DNA of 9,092 nucleotides from Oscillospiraceae bacterium (GTDB lineage Bacteria; Bacillota; Clostridia; Oscillospirales; Oscillospiraceae). The stretch is taken from the NCBI GenBank assembly GCA_029009035.1, contig JAQXJQ010000043.1, forward strand, positions 1 through 9,092. The letters run 5' to 3'. Shown here one piece after another: positions 5,723-9,092 of the stretch (within the stretch, counting starts at the first letter, position 1; every line of letters starts with the position of its first letter). The position numbers were made by a program, and so were the translations under genes. The notes under the pieces were generated by a model. That model did not search any database and was not told where the DNA came from. It was given only the letters and a program-made list of their open reading frames with translations.

Positions 5723-6355
5723 ATGCAGGTGAAATCCTTACAGCTTGGTATGATCGGGACCAACTGCTACATTTTCTGGGACGGGGAGAGCGGCAAGTGC
5801 GCCGTGGTGGATCCCGGTGACGACGGCCGCCGGGTGGCCGATTTCATCAGCGGTCACGGCCTGGAGCCGGTGGCGATCCTGCTCACCCACAGCCACTTTG
5901 ACCACATTCTGGGCATCCCCGGCCTGCGTGCCGTCTGGCCCGACCTGCCCGTGTACTGCCATCCCGCCGATGTGGACGAGAGCCGCCACAGCGTTACCCT
6001 GTTCGGCAGTACCTTCCCCACCGTCAACGCCTTCGGCGCCGTTACCCCCTATGTGGAGGGGGACCGTGTGCAGGTGGGGGGGATCACGGTGGAGGTCATC
6101 CACACCCCCGGCCACACCCCCGGCTCGGTCACCCTGAAGGCGGAGGATGTGCTCTTTACCGGCGACACGCTGTTCCGCTCCTCCGTGGGGCGCACCGACC
6201 TGGAGGGCGGCGATTTCGGCGCCCTGCTCACCTCTCTGGCCAAGCTGGGGCGGCTGGAGGGGGACTTCCGGGTCCTGCCCGGCCACGAGAGCGCCTCCAC
6301 TCTGGAGGATGAGCGCCGGTTCAACGGCTACATGGCGCAGGCCATGGGGATGTGA
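5723..6355 (+). CDS. Metallo-beta-lactamase-fold hydrolase, glyoxalase II-like (YcbL/GloB group)
   Basis: The predicted 210-residue soluble protein carries the full binuclear metal set of the MBL fold: HSHFDH (H56, H58, D60, H61), H131 in TPGHTPGS, D148 in FTGDTLF and H188 in LPGHES. The TGDTLF...GRTDL...LPGH arrangement is that of the short hydroxyacylglutathione-hydrolase-like group, which lacks the C-terminal substrate-binding domain of true GloB. A thioester hydrolase role is plausible, but the substrate is unknown, and glutathione may not be made by this organism. The ATG at 5723 follows GAGGTG by six bases; an in-frame GTG at 5714 would fall within that ribosome site and is rejected. 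It is the first gene of a pair, with the radical SAM gene starting four bases after the stop, and it has its own upstream promoter. Confidence 0.92.
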   Translation: MQVKSLQLGMIGTNCYIFWDGESGKCAVVDPGDDGRRVADFISGHGLEPVAILLTHSHFDHILGIPGLRAVWPDLPVYCHPADVDESRHSVTLFGSTFPTVNAFGAVTPYVEGDRVQVGGITVEVIHTPGHTPGSVTLKAEDVLFTGDTLFRSSVGRTDLEGGDFGALLTSLAKLGRLEGDFRVLPGHESASTLEDERRFNGYMAQAMGM

Positions 6356-6359
6356 GGGC

Positions 6360-7838
6360 ATGAAGCTGTATCTGCGCGGACATGAGTTCCGCTATGCCGT
6401 GGAGCAGATGATGATGACCCTGTTCCCCGGTCAGAAGCCGGAGTATCCCGACGGCGAACCGGATGGCATCGGCAACGCCGCCGTCATCACCCTTGCCCGG
6501 GAGGGAGAGCGGCTGTGCGCCTGCGCCCGGCTTTGCTGGGAGGGGCGGGAGCACTGCGCCCGGAGATATGCGCCTCTGTCGGAGCTGACCGGCGGGCTGG
6601 AGGATGACCGGGTGCGCCAGCGCATTTTGCGCCTTGCCTTTTACGATGCCGGCGTTGCGGCGCTGGGACAGGAGCCGCCCTGGGGCGCCCTCACCGGAGT
6701 GCGTCCGGTGAAGCTGCCCACCCGTGAGATGGCGGCGGGAGCCACCCCCCGGCAGGCCAAAGAGACCTTGACTCACCTCTATCGGGTGTCTCCCGGCCGG
6801 GCGGAGCTGGCGATGGACTGCGCCAACGAGGCCCTGCGGGTGAAGCGGAGTTTGAAACCGCGCCGGCTCTCCCTCTATGTGGGCATCCCCTTCTGTCCCA
6901 CCCGCTGCGCCTACTGCTCCTTTATCTCCGCCGATGTGAAGGGGGCGCTGGCCATGGTAGAGCCCTATGTGGACGCCCTGTGCCGGGAGATCCAGGCGGC
7001 GGGGGCGGCATTGAAAGAACTTCATGTGGGCATCGCCACCGCCTACATGGGCGGCGGCACCCCCACCACCCTCACCGCCGGGCAGATGGACCGGGTGCTC
7101 ACCGCCATGGAGCGGTATCTACCCATGGAGGAGTGCGCCGAGTTCACCGTGGAGGCGGGCCGTCCGGACACCATCACCGCGGACAAGCTGGCGGTGCTGA
7201 AACGCCACGGCGTCGGCCGCATCTCCGTCAATCCCCAGACCATGGAGGACGAGGTGCTGCGCATCATGGGCCGCGCCCATACCTCGGCCCAGATCGTGGA
7301 GGCCATGGCGCTGGCGCGGGAGCATTTCGGAGGTCTGGTGAACATGGACCTCATCGCCGGCCTGCCCGGTGATACCCCCGCGGGCTTCGCTCGGACGATG
7401 GACCGGGTGCTGGCCATGGAGCCGGCCAACATCACGGTGCACACCCTCGCCCTCAAGAAAGGGGCGCGGCTCATGGAGCAGCGGGGCCGGCTGTGCTCCG
7501 GCGACGATGTGGCAGCCATGCTGGCCCACGGGGAAAAGACCCTGCGGGGGGCGGGCTATGTGCCCTATTACCTCTACCGGCAGAAATATATGTCCGGCTC
7601 CTTTGAGAATGTGGGCTGGTGCAGACCGGGGACGGCCTGCGACTACAACATCATCATGATGGAGGAGCTGCAGTCGGTGCTCTCTCTGGGGGCGGGGGGC
7701 GTCACCAAGCTGGTGGACCCCCAAACGGGGAAGATCGAGCGCCTTGCCAACCCCAAGTATCCCAAGGAGTATCTGGAGAGCGGGGAGAAGCTGGCGGCGG
7801 ACAAGCGCCTTGCCGCGGAGTTTCAGGCGAAGCTGTGA
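6360..7838 (+). CDS. hemZ: HemZ-like radical SAM protein (coproporphyrinogen oxidase-like)
   Basis: Predicted 492-residue radical SAM protein of the HemN/HemW/HemZ superfamily. The 4Fe-4S loop CPTRCAYC gives C179, C183 and C186, and the SAM-binding GGGTP is at 231-235. GVGRISVNPQTM and NMDLIAGLPGDT follow in the barrel. The roughly 170-residue N-terminal part with GVRPVKLPT (113-121) and the C-terminal block YYLYRQKYM...ENVGW (about 401-418) are hallmarks of Bacillus HemZ, whose length (about 500) also matches. HemZ has been assigned oxygen-independent coproporphyrinogen III oxidation. However, the residue two after the last cysteine is Phe (CSF), as in HemW heme chaperones, not Cys as in HemN, so that activity is uncertain. 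The ATG begins four bases after the MBL stop codon with only a weak ribosome site (GGGGAT), pointing to translational coupling. A strong terminator follows. Confidence 0.9.
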   Translation: MKLYLRGHEFRYAVEQMMMTLFPGQKPEYPDGEPDGIGNAAVITLAREGERLCACARLCWEGREHCARRYAPLSELTGGLEDDRVRQRILRLAFYDAGVAALGQEPPWGALTGVRPVKLPTREMAAGATPRQAKETLTHLYRVSPGRAELAMDCANEALRVKRSLKPRRLSLYVGIPFCPTRCAYCSFISADVKGALAMVEPYVDALCREIQAAGAALKELHVGIATAYMGGGTPTTLTAGQMDRVLTAMERYLPMEECAEFTVEAGRPDTITADKLAVLKRHGVGRISVNPQTMEDEVLRIMGRAHTSAQIVEAMALAREHFGGLVNMDLIAGLPGDTPAGFARTMDRVLAMEPANITVHTLALKKGARLMEQRGRLCSGDDVAAMLAHGEKTLRGAGYVPYYLYRQKYMSGSFENVGWCRPGTACDYNIIMMEELQSVLSLGAGGVTKLVDPQTGKIERLANPKYPKEYLESGEKLAADKRLAAEFQAKL

Positions 7839-7842
7839 AAAT

Positions 7843-7873
7843 AAAAAATCGCTGCCAAAGGCAGCGATTTTTT
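7843..7873. terminator. Bidirectional Rho-independent terminator between hemZ and lexA
   Basis: Perfect inverted repeat: AAAAAATCGCTGCC, loop AAA, GGCAGCGATTTTTT. The 8-base GC-bearing core is flanked by six A on one side and six T on the other, so each strand reads stem then U-run. It starts five bases past the hemZ stop and lies 11 bases past the lexA stop, serving both convergent genes. Confidence 0.95.
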
Positions 7874-7884
7874 CATGCTCACAA

Positions 7885-8484
7885 TCAATATCTCCTGATG
7901 ACGGCGACCACCTTGCCGAGGATGGAGCAGCCCTCGCCGTCGATGGGCTGGTAGGCGGGGTCGGAGTTCTCGGGATAGAGCCAGATGTGGCCGTTTTCCC
8001 GGCGGTAGGTCTTGACGGTGGCTTCGTCCTCAAACAGAGCCACCACGATGTCGTTGTTGCGCACGCTCTCCTGCTGGTGGACCACCACCAGGTCGCCGGG
8101 GAGGATGCCCGCCTCCAGCATGGACTCGCCCCGGACGCGCAGGGCGAAATGCTCGCCGGTGAGGCCGTTGGTGTCGAAGGTAAGGTACTCCTCGATGCAC
8201 TCCTCCGCCAGAATGGGGGAGCCGGCGGCCACGGAGCCCACCAGAGGCACGCTGTCCTTGCGGGCGTGGGGGGCGTCGGTGACGGAGATGGCGCGGGTCT
8301 TACCCTCGGCCTGGGAGATGAGTCCGGCCTCCCGCAGCCCCTTCAGATGGAAGTGGACGGTGGAGGGGGATTTCAGCTCTACCGCCTCGGCGATCTCGCG
8401 CACGGAGGGGGGATACCCGTGGGTATCCGTGAAGGACAGAATGTAATCGTATATCTGCTGCTGCTTGGGCGTCAACTTGCTCAT
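7885..8484 (-). CDS. lexA: LexA, SOS-response repressor and self-cleaving protease
   Basis: Dimeric repressor of DNA-damage genes that cuts itself when stimulated by RecA filaments. The 199-residue protein has the usual two-part layout. The N-terminal winged helix-turn-helix (about 1-66) carries TPKQQQIYDYI, YPPSVREIAEAV and STVHFHLKGL. The S24-type latent protease follows, with the Ala87-Gly88 cleavage bond in SVAAGSP, the nucleophile Ser121 in RGESM and the general base Lys158 in ATVKTY. All catalytic residues are present. The ATG at 8484 is preceded by AGGAAGGGG with an eight-base gap. It is transcribed alone, convergent with hemZ and divergent from the S51-like gene. It is autoregulated, judging by the SOS box on its promoter. 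Confidence 0.97.
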   Translation of the reverse strand: MSKLTPKQQQIYDYILSFTDTHGYPPSVREIAEAVELKSPSTVHFHLKGLREAGLISQAEGKTRAISVTDAPHARKDSVPLVGSVAAGSPILAEECIEEYLTFDTNGLTGEHFALRVRGESMLEAGILPGDLVVVHQQESVRNNDIVVALFEDEATVKTYRRENGHIWLYPENSDPAYQPIDGEGCSILGKVVAVIRRY

Positions 8485-8514
8485 AAGGCAGACCCCTTCC
8501 TCTGTGATGACAAT

Positions 8515-8543
8515 ATTTTAGCACAGAAGGAGGGGGATGTCAA
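8515..8543 (-). promoter_or_regulatory. lexA promoter
   Basis: Minus strand: perfect -35 TTGACA (8543-8538), 17-base spacer and -10 TAAAAT (8520-8515) preceded by an extended TGC. This is the strongest promoter by sequence in the window, as expected for a gene held down by its own product. Confidence 0.9.
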
Positions 8544-8554
8544 ACATTTGTTCT
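8541..8554. promoter_or_regulatory. SOS box (LexA operator) at lexA
   Basis: AGAACAAATGTTTG on the minus strand matches the Gram-positive Bacillus-type box CGAACATATGTTCG at 11 of 14 positions, with intact AAC/GTT inner arms. It overlaps the first three bases of the lexA -35 hexamer, so bound LexA would block RNA polymerase. No second box is seen in the window. Confidence 0.9.
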
Positions 8555-8577
8555 AAAAACTTGGGAAAAATCGGGGC

Positions 8578-8629
8578 ATTTTCCACAGGCGCTTGTATTT
8601 CCACGCTATTGTGCTATACTGTGGAAAAT
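8578..8629. repeat. TTTCCAC repeats around the promoter of the S51-like gene
   Basis: A perfect 9-base inverted repeat, ATTTTCCAC (8578-8586) and GTGGAAAAT (8621-8629), brackets the promoter. A further direct copy, ATTTCCAC (8597-8604), lies inside it, 18 bases from the first TTTCCAC. The right-hand copy begins directly after the -10 and covers the expected transcription start. The layout suggests several binding sites for one regulator. Confidence 0.5.
8593..8620 (+). promoter_or_regulatory. Promoter of the S51-like gene
   Basis: -35-like TTGTAT (8593-8598), 16-base spacer and -10 TATACT (8615-8620) with an extended TGC in front. The -10 is good and the -35 poor. It gives a leader of about 22 bases before the ATG at 8650. 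It diverges from the lexA promoter about 70 bases away. Confidence 0.65.
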
Positions 8630-8649
8630 TTCATAAAGGAGCGGCGGAT

Positions 8650-9092
8650 ATGACCTATTTTCTCACCAGCAGCCCCTGCGTCGTGGGGGCCTGCCGGTTC
8701 AACAACATAAACGGCTTTTATGACGCGCTGAAGGCGGAGCTGCCCAACCCCTGCCGGGGGGTGTATGTGGCATCCTCCCCCGATGACCGGGAGAAAAATG
8801 AGTTTCGCGCCGGGGAGATGCGGGACTGCTTTGAGGCGGGGGGCTTTCGGTTTACCGACTGGACGCTTCTGGACCGCCGTACCGCCCACCGGGCGGCGGA
8901 GCTGGTGGGGCAGGCGCAGTTTATCCTTCTCTCCGGCGGTCATGTGCCCACCCAGAACCGCTTTTTCCGGGACATCGGCCTGCGGGAGCTGCTGGAGGGC
9001 TTTGAGGGCGTGGTCATGGGCATCAGCGCCGGCAGCATGAACAGCGCCGATGTGGTGTACGCCCAGCCGGAGCTCCCGGGGGAGGCCACAGA
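8650..9092 (+). CDS. Peptidase S51 family (dipeptidase E-like) protein, C-terminus outside window
   Basis: The first 147 codons of a protein with the class I glutamine-amidotransferase-like fold used by PepE-type serine peptidases. The nucleophile elbow GISAGSM has Ser at residue 126, where amidotransferases have Cys. It is preceded by the LLSGGHVPTQN turn (93-103), which resembles the conserved GG(N/H)-containing loop of Lmo0363-type S51 proteins. The catalytic His and acidic residue would lie past the window edge. Family length is 200-240 residues, so roughly a third is missing. There is no signal peptide, so it is probably cytoplasmic. AAGGAG eight bases before the ATG supports the start. 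Family members cleave short acidic or N-terminal Asp peptides, or cyanophycin; specificity here is unknown. The gene is divergent from lexA, with its own promoter. Confidence 0.85.
   Translation, partial: MTYFLTSSPCVVGACRFNNINGFYDALKAELPNPCRGVYVASSPDDREKNEFRAGEMRDCFEAGGFRFTDWTLLDRRTAHRAAELVGQAQFILLSGGHVPTQNRFFRDIGLRELLEGFEGVVMGISAGSMNSADVVYAQPELPGEAT

Noticed and set aside
1..9092. Mobile element, prophage, defence island, CRISPR array or tRNA
   Set aside because: No transposase or phage motifs, no evenly spaced repeats, no terminal repeats and no tRNA cloverleaf or T-loop pattern were seen on either strand.

Overview
The window looks like chromosomal DNA of a GC-rich, low-oxygen Gram-positive of the Clostridia, most likely an Oscillospiraceae relative (Flavonifractor/Intestinimonas type). 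I infer this from protein style, not from a search. The pointers are a Bacillus-type SOS box (GAAC-N4-GTTC) at lexA, a HemZ-type radical SAM protein, a short CarD-family regulator, strong GGAGG ribosome sites and a high-GC codon third position. No rRNA, tRNA, insertion sequence, phage gene or CRISPR array is visible.

Layout. Bases 1-1748 (minus) hold the N-terminal 582 codons of a PcrA/UvrD-type DNA helicase, cut by the window edge. A roughly 320-base gap follows, with several small hairpins and a terminator. Bases 2070-3269 (minus) encode a eukaryotic-style UAP1-like UDP-sugar pyrophosphorylase with its own promoter and terminator. Bases 3527-4930 (minus) encode a cysteine- and histidine-rich LVIVD-repeat beta-propeller of unknown function, also with its own promoter and terminator. 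Bases 5024-5515 (minus) encode a CarD-family RNA-polymerase-binding regulator.

A divergent region (5516-5722) then separates the minus-strand block from a plus-strand pair: an MBL-fold hydrolase (5723-6355) and, four bases later, a HemZ-like radical SAM protein (6360-7838). A perfect bidirectional terminator (7843-7873) lies between hemZ and the convergent lexA (7885-8484, minus). lexA has a near-consensus SOS box on its -35 element. Divergent from lexA is the start of an S51-family peptidase-like gene (8650 to the window end), whose promoter is ringed by TTTCCAC repeats.

The genes read as ordinary housekeeping and stress functions (DNA unwinding, SOS control, sugar-nucleotide supply, tetrapyrrole-type radical SAM chemistry) plus one uncharacterised enzyme candidate, the LVIVD propeller. 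I see no multi-gene novel system. The best leads are the histidine-laced propeller with its operator-like promoter palindrome, the UAP1-like enzyme in a bacterium, and the repeat-ringed S51 promoter. Long antisense open frames, one of 1010 codons on the plus strand, are high-GC shadows and are not annotated.
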